Assembly (NCBI GenBank): GCA_963556195.1 | Contig: OY744521.1 | Coordinates: forward strand, 134,716,527 to 134,780,526 | Length of the DNA: 64,000 nucleotides | DNA from: Sepiola atlantica | Lineage: Eukaryota > Mollusca > Cephalopoda > Sepiida > Sepiolidae | Direction of reading: 5' to 3' | In this document: positions 35,386 through 47,240 of the stretch, in pieces | Layout: every line of letters starts with the position of its first letter | Position numbering within the stretch: the first letter of the stretch is position 1 | Translations under genes and position numbers: made by a program | The notes under the pieces: generated by a model | The model's input: only the letters and a program-made list of their open reading frames with translations | Databases searched by the model: none | What the model was told of the DNA's origin: nothing

Positions 35386-36905
35386 ACTTTAATAAAATTA
35401 TGGAATTCTGTTCTTGACATTAATTGCAGGTTTTACTCTACATTGGCATAAAGCCTTATAACTTTCTATGGAGCAGTCTTGCCGCAAGCCTCATCTTGTT
35501 TTGAGGAGTTGCATCCTTTGTTTGTTATATATATATACGCATTGAAAAACTTATGTGAGATACAATTCGTTTAATCTATGAAATTTCAGAAATATTTACT
35601 TTTTGTGTGTCAATACACAGTTTAGACGTTACATGAAAACCTGCTTATTCATACAGCTATGTGTATGTATGTATGTGTGTGTGCAAATCGGTAGCTGCCT
35701 AACACATATTTATGAGAACAAATCACATGACACCCATTATCGAGATAGTGTTAAAATATTGATCATTCAATGTTATTCGCTATTATATAGACATATATTT
35801 TTCATAAGATTTATGCATTTGCTTTTTCAGTTATTTCAGTCGATATATTTTACTGTCGACTCATTGTCAGAAATGAGGAATTTTCATTATTCCAAATATT
35901 TTTGGATTGTTTCCTTCATCCTCTTTTTTTTATCTTTACAGTTCTGTTCGAATCAATCTTAGTTTTTATTATATTTTCATGCATTGTCTGCTGCTTTGAA
36001 ACAATCTCCCTCTCCTATTGCTCTTTCTCACTATCCATTCTTCCCTCTTTTTCTCTCTATCTCCTCATATATGTCTCTCTATAACTATATTGCCACTATA
36101 TCTGTATATATCCATTTCTATCAGTAAATACCCATCTGTGTAGGGAAAAAAACAATTTCATGTGAACTGTGTCAGATTTGCCAAAACACAATCGTTATTT
36201 GTGAAAACTGAACAATGTAAAAACCGGTTTAGGGGGTGTCGATGAAGAGAAGAGGTTTATAATATCATTATACTCATAATTCATCGGTAGATCTAAGTGA
36301 GTGTATAATATAACCAATATTTACTCGATGTCTCCATGCTTCTTGAAATCATATTTCCATCTCATAATCTCTCTAAATATATGAAATGTATGTCTGCATA
36401 TGTGTTTACTAGCTACAGTTTGACAAGAAAACCTGCACATTTTAAAGAGTTAATGGGTTCATATACTATGTATTGTTTAAAGACTCTCCTGGGAAGCACC
36501 ACTTCTACACTCATAGAATTGTGTTTACCACTGATGTTAATGAGCCTTGAATCACAGTTAAATGATTTAATTACGTTAAATCTTGTAATTTAAACTAATT
36601 TCCTACCTTTAACACCTTCTAATGGGGCTTGTCTCCATAAAAACCTGTATAAACCCATAACTTTAGTCATGTTAGCTATATTGCCATAGTTTACACCATA
36701 GCAGTATGCGTTTTATTGGTTTAGAAGTATCTGGAGATTCTATGAACAATGGGACAGGCATATACAACCTTAATCAAGGCAGGAACAGCTTTATATCAGG
36801 TGATAGGTTTCTTTATCTATTCCTATTATGATTATATCTAGCACTGTTTGATTATAGTTTTATGGTAAGGTTTTTTCTTATTTCGCTAGATTAAACTCAA
36901 TTTAA
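35383..36905. other. Unassigned AT-rich DNA
   Basis: Several open frames of 60-119 codons occur, but they are T-rich and hydrophobic by composition, share no motif, and lack GC enrichment. I regard them as chance. Confidence 0.4.
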
Positions 36906-36907
36906 GA

Positions 36908-36910
36908 TAG

Positions 36911-36949
<39 letters not shown>

Positions 36950-36960
36950 CATATATATAT
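36908..36960. repeat. (TA)n microsatellite with ACATA interruptions
   Basis: About 50 bp of TA dinucleotides broken twice by TACATA. Confidence 0.95.
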
Positions 36961-37172
36961 ACTGTCTTATGTGTATTTTTCCCTGCGACAGATAAAGTTC
37001 AGCTTTAACAATGCGAAATTCTACCTGAATACACAGAAACAATGGATATGAAGAATGGAACAAGATGAAAGTTACAAAAAACATCTCGTCTTAACTTGAT
37101 GGAGTTTTATTTCAAAATATTGTTCATAAAAATATAATACGCTCTCAATTTGTTACTGGGTGTTATTCTTTT

Positions 37173-37177
<5 letters not shown>

Positions 37178-37228
<51 letters not shown>
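37178..37228. repeat. (TA)n microsatellite
   Basis: About 25 TA dinucleotides that end about 30 bp before the LINE fragment begins. Confidence 0.95.
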
Positions 37229-37232
<4 letters not shown>

Positions 37233-37257
37233 TGCGTATGTGTGTCCCAACACAGAT

Positions 37258-38072
37258 CAAAGCTTCAAGGATCCATTCTGAACTCAACCTGCTTCCTGAT
37301 CTTTAAAAATTATCTTCATAAATGATCTTTTAAATTATATTCAGAGATCATTAGTTAATATCTATGCAGACGACAAACTATTTATGGCAGCACTTCGAAG
37401 AGCATTGATGATAAAGATCTTTCTGACTATCTTTTACTTTACTGAGTTTGAGAACATAGTACAGAGGGGGACAAGTGGTTAGTTACTTTTACCGCCTTTA
37501 AAACCAAACTTCTAGGATAGACTTTCACTCCACAGCTTATATGAAAGACTTGCATCACAACTGGAAAAATGGTTGGATCATTCTACTGCTCCAGAAATCG
37601 ATACAATCATTTACTTGTATAAAAGACATATATGCCCTAAGAGTATTGCTGTTATATCGGGGAAGGTGCTCATCGGAGCACTCTTTCTTACTTTGACAGA
37701 ATACAAGACCGACTTCACAATCTAGTAGGAGATTATTTCTTCTCTTCCTTTACATCCTCTTTCGCAAAGAATAGATGTTGCCAGCTTCTCCCTACGGTAT
37801 CCTGTATCGTTATATTTATAGTGAGTGTTCGGTAGAGCTCCAATCTCCTCTCCAGAAATACATTCACAGCAAGAACTTGCCTAGCACAAACACAGCAATA
37901 AACTTTCGTTTTTCCATCTATACAAAAAAACGAATGGAACTTCCATGAACAAAGTTTATTTCCTAGAATATCCAATCTGTGGAACAAAATACCTCGATGC
38001 TGCTTTCCAACTGACTACAACATTGTCAAGTCTAATATAAAGAAATACTTATTGGGCCGTCCTCTTGCATAA
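37258..38072 (+). mobile_element. Jockey/CR1-type LINE, heavily broken reverse transcriptase fragment
   Basis: The reading passes through several frames on +. LQGSIL near 37263 matches the PQGSxLxP motif; IINDLL-like residues and then VNIYADDKLFMAAL (about 37350-37395) match the palm motif with both aspartates. GLVTFTAFKTKLL follows. After a gap come SYFDRIQDRLHNLVGDYFFS (about 37688-37745), a frameshift, SVELQSPLQKY (about 37832), and SRISNLWNKIPRCCFPTDYN with IKKYLLGRPLA near the end. The order equals that of the copy at 17.76-18.67 kb. Many stops and shifts show long decay. The best long open frame on the opposite strand (37733-37987) is a shadow. Confidence 0.85.
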
Positions 38073-39608
38073 TCAATTTCTCTTAAAATATATTCTACCT
38101 ATTCCACCTATTGATTTCAATCTCTTTTACCTTTATTTTCCTGGGTTTTGATAAGCAGTGACTTATTAGTTAAAAAAGTCTCACCAAGTTAACTTTAAAT
38201 CTGACCGGACAAAAAAAGAGAAAAATATTTAGTTTTGAGACTGGAATTTTATTCTGAAAGTTTTAGTTTTAAATAAAGTCAATTCATTTTAAGAAAAAAC
38301 AATTCGTTATTTTTTTTCAAATTTCCCCAAAAAATTATACGAAAACAATGTTTCAAAAATGTGTCTCCATTTAATTATTATAATAGAAGTTTGAGTGTCA
38401 GTTTTTAAAACCGACTCAAAACTTCGGATTTACACTTACAGTGCTCGTATATATTCTCATGAGAGACATATAATAGTTAACTATGCGTTGATAATTTGTC
38501 ATCACCATTGGTTTCTACCATGAGCGATTCTTCAGATGACTTAAACGTTTAAGGATGACATGCTTTGTTTACTTCCGACTATACATAACCGTTCAGCACT
38601 GAATTGGTGCCGATCACTTAACAGTTCAGCACTGAAATAACTTAAGTGGAACTGGTAGTAAACTCTTATTTTATATAATTATATACATATATATGACAAC
38701 TGGCTCTTGCTTGTCATAAATGTATTTTCCTATTGCTACTAGTATGATTTACTCATGTGTTGAACATTGTTGAAGCAAATACTGTAACCTGACATTTTCA
38801 GTAAAGGTTGTCTTTTGTTTCTCGATGGAAGCAGAAACCTGAAGAATTTTCGAACTGCCAGCATTCCTTAAGATTCCTCCCTTCTTTCTCTTTGATATGA
38901 TTCATGTAAATCTTCTGTTGCCAGTGTCTGCTGGCAGGAATTCAACATTTCCAAAAAGAATGCCTTTGGCATAAATATCTAAAATCCATCTAGTTGAACC
39001 TCGATCGGATAAAATTAACCATTTAATGACCAATTATGGATTTTTTGGATGCCTCACCAAATGCTTTTCTCGAAGAATTCTTGACATTAAATAATTTGGT
39101 GTTAACTATTTTCGATTATTAAAATATTGGTCTGACCCCCTCCCCCTTGTTTGGGCCGAGACATTTTTTATATTTAGATTCATCAACGCATATGAGAGGT
39201 CGCTGTCCATCCGTTAGTCGATAGGTTCATTGTTGTCACGCTTAAGTTTTAAATAGCATATTCATTAATAAATACGCAGATTAAATGAACCCAATTTTAA
39301 TGCTGTCAAGTTCGAAATAGCATTTTAATTACTTAATATGCAGATTGAATGCACGCATTTTATTATTATCCTTAGTCTCACTCTAAATCACTTATTCTCA
39401 CCATTTCGCCCCGTTGAACTGTGCCCGACCTCAGTATTTAAAGGAATTTAATGTCTTCTCCCATTTTTGCATGCATAATTTGGATAATGGATAGCGTCCC
39501 CAACTATGTAATTGGCAAAGCCAAGTTCAAATCACTGAATGTATTGTGAATTTTTACACACTAATACTGTTGAAATAATATGAAGCTGTCATTTTCTCTA
39601 TGCCAGCT
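38073..39608. other. Unassigned AT-rich DNA
   Basis: No gene or repeat was supported. Confidence 0.4.
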
Positions 39609-40031
39609 ATGGAGAGAAGAAAGTGTGTATGAGTATTTATTTACTCCTCACAAGGAGTTAGGCACAAGGCCAGTTTTATCTTACTCCCACAAGTAATATG
39701 TGACCCACGGTCGGGTCGGGAAAGTGTGGTTTGAAAAGCCAGCGCCCGAGAGGTGAGCACTCTAGCCAAAAAAAATTGCCTGGGCAGCCCCGTCGGCATT
39801 CCCCGGTAGGGGCGCCTCAGGCAGTAAGCAATAAACTTACTCCTCCCCAAAGAGGGGAGGCAAAGCCTGGGAGGGTAGACTTCCTAGAACTGCACAGGAC
39901 AGACCCATAGACCGGCGTAAATCAAGCCCCGAAGGCCAAGACAATACCGGTCTATAGGGTGCAGGATCCATCGGAACAGATACTACACTCTGATCTTAGC
40001 CAAAAGGCCAATCACAAAAATGGAGAAAAGA
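39609..40031 (-). mobile_element. SINE with a U2 snRNA-derived 5' head (about 399 bp)
   Basis: Read on minus, the element opens with bases 40009-39974, which equal the 5' part of U2 snRNA (GGCCTTTTGGCTAAGATCA, then the branch-point-pairing GTAGTA region, then TCTGTTC) with only one extra base over 36. The U2 Sm site and the rest of U2 are absent. The following body is strongly structured: inverted words ATAGACCGG/CCGGTCTAT, CTCCCC/GGGGAG, CCCC/GGGG and TGCCTG/CAGGCA. It is shared with the copies at 31.6 and 60.7 kb. The 3' end has an ACTCCT-TGTG-AGGAGT hairpin. The flanks ATGGAGAGAAGA (39609-39620) and ATGGAGAAAAGA (40020-40031) look like a 12-bp target-site duplication, the mark of LINE-aided insertion. 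It is not a functional U2 gene. Whether transcription came from a U2 promoter or an internal one is unknown. Confidence 0.85.
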
Positions 40032-40844
40032 GTAACTCGTGCTCAAGTAATCGTATAAAATGAATTGTTTGGGATTGGGCTCCAGGATTGAATCTGTTAT
40101 GCTGTCAAACAGAAAGTTAAAACCTTTTGATATTTACATTTAAATAAAATAATAAACTATATGAAGTATTTAAAAATACTAAAATTAAAACCTATCTTTA
40201 ATTCAATTTTAGAACCAACAGGTATCTCTAGTTTATCATAACTTAAGGGTGAGTTACCTTCTTAATAGTCAAGTTATATTAATCTTCTGTGGATTTTTCT
40301 CTGTAGCCTAAGTTTAGTAATTATTAAACATTAATTCGAAGATATATCAAATAGAATCAGATAAACAAGGAACTTTGTATTTGTTCTTAGTCCTGCTGGC
40401 ACGGATATATTCCTACTGAAAAAAAATTAACATTATATATGTGTCAACAGCTTATTTTTATCAACAAGGCGAAATGGTTACGGATTAGGACTCGGTCACT
40501 AAAGGAGACAGCAGATGTGGGATGGGGACATGAACACCTCTTCATCTCTATTACTCTTTTATGTTCTTGTTTTAGGAATGGGTGGGGGCATAATGACACA
40601 TTCCTGGTTGTCATAGAAACAAAAGTGCGTGCGTGCGTGTGTGTGTGTGTTAATGGAAGTTCGGTGGAATGTTTTTTTTAAAGGAGGGTACAAAAACTGA
40701 ACTCTTGAGGAAGAGGAACTCTTTGAACACTTCTGGTTTTAATGAAACCCCCCTGATTAAGGTGAAGTGGAATCATTAGGGTTCTATTTCTATGATGACC
40801 TTTTCAGATGTTAGTCAGTAGCATATATATGTAAAGTAAATGAA
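40032..40844. other. Unassigned DNA
   Basis: A (TGCG)n/(TG)n tract lies at 40623-40650. The open frame 40439-40681 runs into it and has no recognisable domain, so no gene is called. Confidence 0.4.
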
Positions 40845-41145
40845 TGATGAAAATAGGAATGTGATAAATTACAATATTTATCAATTCCCCAGATATTCAA
40901 ACAAGAAATATACAAAGAAAAACTTTCTTTAATCTATGTATTTTCACAGATGAGTTAATTTTGCTAAGACTTTTTCATATTTCAACATTAATGCTAACCA
41001 GTAATACATTTTTACTGTCTTTTATCCTCTGACGAAGAGAGATTATATTTTAAAATCCATAGATTAAAGAAAAGGTTTTGTATTTTTTGTTTGAATATCA
41101 AATGAATATTTTAATTGATCCAATTTTTATTTTCATCATTTATTT
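40845..41145. repeat. Imperfect inverted repeat, about 95-bp arms
   Basis: The left arm has AATGATGAAAATA, GATATTCAAACAAGAAATA and CTTTCTTTAATCTATG (40845-40940). The right arm (about 41056-41143) has their complements: CATAGATTAAAGAAAAGG, TTTTTTGTTTGAATATC and TATTTTCATCATT. The loop of about 110 bp includes CTCTGACGAAGAGAG. No protein is encoded. It is probably a decayed fold-back element. Confidence 0.75.
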
Positions 41146-41221
41146 CCTTGTTTTATTGCTCTTTCTAGTATACCAAGCATTTTCCGATCATGATAGGTTC
41201 TGAGATAAAGATATGTATTCA

Positions 41222-41223
<2 letters not shown>

Positions 41224-41268
<45 letters not shown>
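41224..41268. repeat. (TA)n microsatellite
   Basis: About 22 TA dinucleotides directly at the end of the SINE copy S2. Confidence 0.95.
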
Positions 41269-41270
<2 letters not shown>

Positions 41271-41420
41271 ACAGCTTGTTTCGTCTTTCACGACAAATCA
41301 GTGTGGCTAGACATAGCAAGCAAATCAACCCTGATATTCGAAACTCTGACGCCAGGCTATTACTAACCAAAACCAACGGTGTATAATATCTTACCATCTG
41401 TGAGCACTAACCCACTGGAA
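41269..41420 (-). mobile_element. tRNA-derived SINE, copy S2
   Basis: Read on minus: a box-A-like AGTGGGTTAGTGCTCAC near 41405, a box B (GAGTTTCGAATATC) near 41345, then the family word CTAGCCACACTGAT. After it come a GTC-GTGAAA-GAC hairpin, GAAAC (41282-41278) and ACAA-GCTG-TTGT, and the element runs directly into (TA)n. The head-to-tail order equals that of S1 and S3. The open frame on minus here (41188-41397) is not meaningful. Confidence 0.75.
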
Positions 41421-41573
41421 TAAATTATATCGTTTAAATGATTTTTTAAAATTTCTTTACAACTTATATAATAAAAGAGAGGAGTCAATATTTTTCAAGG
41501 AGCAGTATTGTTATGCTAGAAGCAAACAATATTTTTCGCCCACTAGTGTTCCACCCATAGGGGAGCAAATTAC

Positions 41574-41574
<1 letters not shown>

Positions 41575-41635
<61 letters not shown>

Positions 41636-42245
41636 GATTGCACGTCTGAGAACATGTTAAATCAATTCCTTAAACGGAATAGCTTTGTACCATTATATGT
41701 CCCCTAACGAAAATTAAAATCAAGATATGATACTAAACTTTATGTCTAGCATCCTGATTCGAATTTTTTTTAAACTTCATTGCATAATTCTCTGATTCTT
41801 GAAAATGTCTAAACTGTAAGACTAAAGAAGTCTTAAAAAGAAATTGTAATTCAGGGAATCTTGCTTTATTGGTGTCTAATGATTATTGATCAAATTCTAT
41901 GCAAATCTGAAATATTAGAATTCTCAAATGGGAGACCGTGTCCCTAATATGTCTACCTAAAACTCCTCTCAAATAGTCCTCAGAAACTGAAATTTGGGAG
42001 TGTTGATTAATTGGTATCTAATACCGATAATATTTTTTACAGAAAATAGAGGTATCTAGATTTTCATTGAAGGCTCCTACCGCTACACCCTTTGCATAAA
42101 ACTAAATATAGCCCACATTACCAACTTGCGGACCTAGCAACTGTTTTAAAATGTATAATAATCGGTTAATTAGTTTAGGAGAGAATCCTGTACATAAAAT
42201 ATATAAACATATACACATACCTAACTTATATATATATATAATGCC
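41575..42245 (-). repeat. Repeat family R, copy R3, with (TA)n at its left edge
   Basis: A (TA)n tract of about 55 bp (41575-41630) is followed by about 610 bp colinear with R1: CCATTATATGTCCCCTAACG, GAAAATGTCTAAACTGTAAG, GTAATTCAGGGAATCTTGCT, ATCAAATTCTATGCAAATCT, GAGGTATCTAGATTTTCATT, CATAAAACTAAATATAGCCC and GAGAATCCTGTACAT. This copy keeps a middle segment (about 41925-42000) that is reduced in R1. Confidence 0.85.
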
Positions 42246-42800
42246 TTAATTTCACATCTATCTAGAAGTGTATCTTCATCATTTTGGATTTTACAATTCT
42301 CACTACTAATTTACTTTTCACAGAAAATAACGTTTTAAAAAGTTTGATCATTAATTGTTATCTTTCATTTTGTATTCTTGATTGAAACTCAAATCAAATT
42401 GGTGAATGAAACCACACAAGATCTTTATCCACAGGAAGAGGTAAATTCCGAGATTAATATACGCATCTAATGTATTCATTTTGAGAACATGCATGCGCAT
42501 ATGATGTGCCGTGCAGTTCAAGTTGTATCTCTAAATTATCCAAAGACATTCTTAGGAAAAATGTATCCTTTCCAATTCTGTGTAATTAGGTGTTAGCCCT
42601 GAAGCAATATTGTAGTTGGCCTTGAAGAGATTGAACATTTATTTTTAATAGAAAATATATCCTGAAAAATGTTAAATCGTTGAAAATCTTACTTTTTTTT
42701 TTATTTAGCAAGTACGTGTAAGCGTGTATTTGTGTGCATCTACTCACAGGTTTTAATAATATATGTATAAATGTATGAAAAGGAAAAGAAAAGCGAAATA
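42246..42800. other. Unassigned AT-rich DNA
   Basis: Nothing supportable apart from a splice-acceptor-like pyrimidine tract with ATTTAG ending near 42709. Confidence 0.4.
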
Positions 42801-42807
42801 ACTACAG

Positions 42808-43060
42808 ATGCATTTTGTAGAATCTGTGTTGTTAATTAAGATTGCCTGCCAAACTTTCACCAGACAAACTGCAGATGCATCGGCTGTCAAGAAAGCGATG
42901 GGCGATAGAATTGTTATGCGGTTGATGACTATTGGCAGCTGGAGAAATCTGGCCGACCAACAGGGTAAGAGTGTCAGAACTGATTCCTGCAAGCAAATCG
43001 TGTGGCAAATGACTACAATCTCCGAACCCATCATAAGCAAGAGACAGGCGAAAGTATACA
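42808..43060. other. GC-richer pocket open on both strands
   Basis: About 250 bp are clearly less AT-rich than the flanks, and long frames are open on both strands here (103 codons on +, 120 and 83 on -). The + frame includes RLMTIGSWRNLADQQGKSVR and TDSCKQIVWQM. I recognise no family. Splice-like words are present on both strands: CAGGGTAAGAG at about 42959 on +, and a pyrimidine run with GCTTGCAG near 42992 on -. It could be an exon or an unrecognised transposon piece; the strand cannot be decided from sequence alone. Confidence 0.3.
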
Positions 43061-43079
43061 GGCAAATAGATACACACAC

Positions 43080-43165
43080 ACACACTCGCGCGTACATCTT
43101 ATTAAACAGATGCACATAGATTATATAATGTGATAACTCGATCTTATATATGCTTGTTTCGTTTA

Positions 43166-43221
<56 letters not shown>

Positions 43222-43344
43222 CAAACCTATATTCATAGTGAGTGGAGCTCTCTTAAATGTAAAAAATGATATATATACTGTATATTCTCTTACAATCGGG
43301 AAAAATTTGGTAGAATACAGATTAGGTGTTTCAACGGGAATCTT

Positions 43345-43380
<36 letters not shown>

Positions 43381-43562
43381 TGACCTACACGTTATTTAAA
43401 GTCAATTAGAACAAGATTTGTAGACTTATCCAAAGAGCTGTATTATGAACTTGCAAAACAACATTAAAAGCTCAATATTTTATGGCAAAATAGAGCTCAG
43501 AAAACATGTAAATATCAGACTAAAATCACATTCCAAAATAAAGAGTTTGTGTTCTATTATTC

Positions 43563-43610
<48 letters not shown>

Positions 43611-46560
43611 GAAAGAGAATCGTTTAAAATGTTTTTGAGATGAACAGGAATTTTGATATGCACATGTATATTATGTAATGAGAAACGGTGACCTTAAGAG
43701 TTACCTAATAGACTGGAAGACGACTTTACGAAGAGATGAAAAGGACAATACAAGTACAAAAAATTTGACAACAAATTCATCTTCATCAACTTACATGCAG
43801 ACCGTCTCTTCGATATGGCATGCAGTGTTTTAGTAACAAATATCCAGCTGCACAAAGAAGCTATGAACTGAATATTTCGTAATAAGGAGTATTTTCTTGA
43901 TAAACTCGAGACTTTCTGATAATTGAAGTCATTTTGTAAGTCATATATACATATGAATAGGTTATTAGCTTCAAAATTACAAGAAAACTATATTTCAAAT
44001 TATTGTCTCAATCTTTTTTTATGGAATGAGCTTTTACGTTTTCAGAAACCGCCGTCTCCTGATTTAATTCAGTGATTATGGCCTACATATTTTATAGAAG
44101 CTATGTAGTAGAGAAAGACTAGTAATGTACTAAGGCCATATAAAGTTTGCATTCAACTGGTGAGGAAATCCATAGCTTTCTGCTTCCAGTGACTCCTTTA
44201 TTTCTATCGATTCTCTGACTCCACAGTCCTGTTAAAAATTAAGTTCCTAGATGTTGTCAGAGATTGAACAACCACACACCAGTCCACAGTAAACGACTGG
44301 TATATGATTGATAGATGCTTAAATTTGTTTGCAGTTAAATGCTATGAGGTGTAACTATAAACAAATGACTGTTAAAAGAAAATAGATTTTCTTTAAACTC
44401 CATATCTGCGTTTCTTATTTGTAACCTTGTGTTGCCAACTGCAAATATTGATTCTCTTCAAGAATGTCACTTCTATTCAGATGGAAATTTTTCAACATAG
44501 AAAGCAATTCAGTTTTTATCCAATGAAACGCCTCAATTTTATGAGTCAATTAATTCTAGTGTTTTGACGCTGACTGCTCATATTCGGCTAATGTTAGACA
44601 TTTACAAATTATACATTGTGATTGTTTATTGAAGGATAAGTCTATAAATTTTTATTTCAATACCAGTTTCTAGAATGTTTAAACAAAAAAGCACTTTGAG
44701 TGAAGCAATGATCGTGTAAGGCATATTTTTTTTTATATTTGTCTATTTTTTATATTTTTGCGAATCATAAATTGTAATTTGCGTTTAAAAATGTTTTTCT
44801 TGAAATTCTTATTATAGTAAAAACATAATTTTTTGGACTTATACTCTTGATTATGGTTTTATTAAGATAATAACATTTGAAATAAGTTAAAGTAATTTAA
44901 CATATTGTTGTTTTTCTTAATTTTAAATAATAAAGATACCATTATAAAAAATAAAAACATTTATTTAACAGCCGTAAACCAAGTTTCTGTTATGCTGAAA
45001 GAATGAAAAAGTGCATTAAATATAGTTTCGTGTTGGATAAAATTTCCACAACGTGCAATAACTAGCAGAAGTACCCTTCCTTTGACAGGGCCATTATAAC
45101 GTAATTAGTGCAAAGAGATCACACATCAAAATACTTCAAATCAAACAATAGAATATTTCTATTGTTGAACTAGAGGAAATTGTGGATTTGTGACCCCATT
45201 TAGTGTTTTTTTTTAATGCTAAAAGATCCTGTATTTCTGAATCTATCCTCCTTACTATGATGCTGGACGGCGTCATCCACAATGTAAATGCTATTGAGTT
45301 ATTGAAAAGTTTTTATTCTATGCACATAATTCTACTAATAATCAAATCGACGTCATCCGGGAAAGTGAGGTTCTGATAGGCTATATTTTGTTCATCACTC
45401 GTAGGCATTGACGTATATATTAATTGAATTACAATAGATCACGTTTCTGTGTATGAGATTGGATGTTTTTAACAATAAATCCACTATGTTTTGCTAGTTG
45501 TCTTCAATTTAAGATTTATTAAAATTAAAGTTTTTACTAAAACGTTTAGTAATCTTCAGGACTCCAGTCATAAAAATGAAATCTATATATATATATATAT
45601 ATATTGGATTTTTTCCCGACAGTGTTATGCATTATGCTGCATTTTATGCTAATCTTTTTTGTGGCTAATATTACTAAAAGGATACAATAAAAAGTTGTTT
45701 TTATTTTTCTGTATTTGTTTATCTTCAGCCGCGTGGACTAGAAAAACATGTGCTAGTTATTTTATTTTGACAAAAATAAAAGTAAAATAATTTTCTAGTG
45801 ATATTCCACGTGAAAACATTAGCATAAATAGCAGCATAATAATATATAATGTAAGTCATTTTGGTAATTGAATCCTGTTCCAGATCTAATACGCATATGT
45901 TGGAAATTTTCTTCCAATATATATTTCGAGGGTGGAGCTCAAGCTAATAACCAACCAACCTACTTTAAGTAGGATCATTCCTATGAATTTCATTTCCCTA
46001 GGTTTAATAATCTGAGTAGTTTCTGGCAGTCTTCTAATTCTCTTATTAGTTTAGTGCTCATCAGAATTACATTAAAAGAAAAAGATCATCAACCCTCACC
46101 ACTCTTTCCTCCGACTCTCATTTATCAAAGTCAAATAATTTTTCTTTTGTTTTAATATTCATCCATTTTAAATTATAAGAAACGGGCATTGCTACGGTCA
46201 ATTCCATACAATCAATTGAATTAAGAACAAGAATAAAAAGAAAATTAACGTCATTAAAAAAATGAAGTCATTAATAAATGCATTACGAGCAATTACCTCA
46301 TAAATGAGCAATGAATAAACAATGGGTAAACATTATGCAAATCTGTATATATCTTGGGCAAGGATGTCCTCCCTTACTAAGCTATGAAACTATTATCAAA
46401 ATACAAATATTTATCTGCTACAGTAAAAATGAATCGACCATTGAAAAAAAAAAATGGCGACATTTTTATATCACAATACCATTTATTAACATTCAAATAA
46501 TAAACTATCTATACATCATTAGTTTCTTCTCGATATTGTTTCATTTGTAATCTTCTACCT
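43080..46560. other. AT-rich DNA with several microsatellites
   Basis: (TG)n-(TA)n-(TG)n lies at about 43163-43220, (TA)n at 43347-43375, (TG)n-(TA)n at 43564-43608, and a short (TA)n at 45583-45604. Between them no gene, RNA or shared repeat was supported. Open frames such as 43130-43399 include repeat translation. Confidence 0.5.
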
Positions 46561-46574
46561 ATATAATTATCGGC

Positions 46575-46870
46575 GTCCTAAGATGAAATACTACTGCCAC
46601 ATCTAGGGAGGTGCCACTCAGAGCACTCTTTCTGCCCTGAGAGTACAAAATCGACTTAGAAATCTAATAGGGATGGTTTCTTCTTTTCCTCACAACTCCT
46701 TCCTCACAGAACAGCCGTCACTAGTTTTCATGGACAAAGCTTCTTCATGAACCTGAAGAACACATTACAGAGAAACCGCTTATCTGTTGATTACAAGTTG
46801 ATTGTTTTCAAATCCAATATAAAAAAGTTCTTTATAATCCCAACTTCTTGTCACATCCAACCCTCATAGG
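46575..46870 (+). mobile_element. Jockey/CR1-type LINE, decayed C-terminal fragment
   Basis: On + from about 46583 the frame reads MKYYCHI, a stop where the family has W, then GGATQSTLSALRVQNRLRNL and IGMVSSFPHNSFLTEQPSL. This matches MEYCCHIWAG and the following LDKVQKRIANLIGPSLSTK part of the 18-kb element. Further on, LSVDYKLIVFKSNIKKFF corresponds to the FP...FKTNVNRHL end. A deletion removes the SHRRNVASL region. Stops and the deletion show it is dead. Confidence 0.78.
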
Positions 46871-47180
46871 GAGGACGGTAAATCACTCCTTTAAAAATGA
46901 TTTGGGTAAAATGATTTATGTACATATACAAAATATTAAACATATATTAATATATATTGTGTTCACATCTTATGAGGATTTGCACTGAATGGAGTGATCT
47001 AGAGTTGCATAGTCTTGATGGTAGCTAGTGTTTTCTTTTCCAATAAAAATTAAACATAGACGCGCGGCATAATGGTCATATGGGTTGACTATTAATCAGT
47101 TTAAAGTGATAGTCTTCTGGAGGTGGAAATTTCAGTACTTAATACAGGCGATAATAGCTATGAGTAACATAAATATTAAG
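46871..47180. other. Unassigned AT-rich DNA
   Basis: Nothing supportable. Confidence 0.4.
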
Positions 47181-47184
47181 CTCT

Positions 47185-47240
47185 ATCCGGTCATGGTCGA
47201 CGGAACGAGAACAATCTGCCCACCTGTCTTTGAAATTCAC
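47185..47240 (-). repeat. Short piece of repeat family A
   Basis: GGTCATGGTCGACGGAACGA and GAACAATCTGCC match, in the same orientation, the right arm of the palindrome at 30.9 kb (GGTCATGGTTGACGGAAGGA, GAATAATCTATCC). Only about 50 bp are recognisable. Confidence 0.6.

Noticed and set aside
35603..36084. Two overlapping + frames of 119 and 60 codons
   Set aside because: The frames are hydrophobic from AT-rich composition, and the region lacks GC enrichment and known motifs.
37733..37987. 84-codon minus-strand frame
   Set aside because: It is the antisense shadow of a decayed LINE read on +.
39974..40009. A functional U2 snRNA gene
   Set aside because: Only the first about 40 bases of U2 are present; the Sm site and 3' stem-loops are missing and an unrelated body follows.
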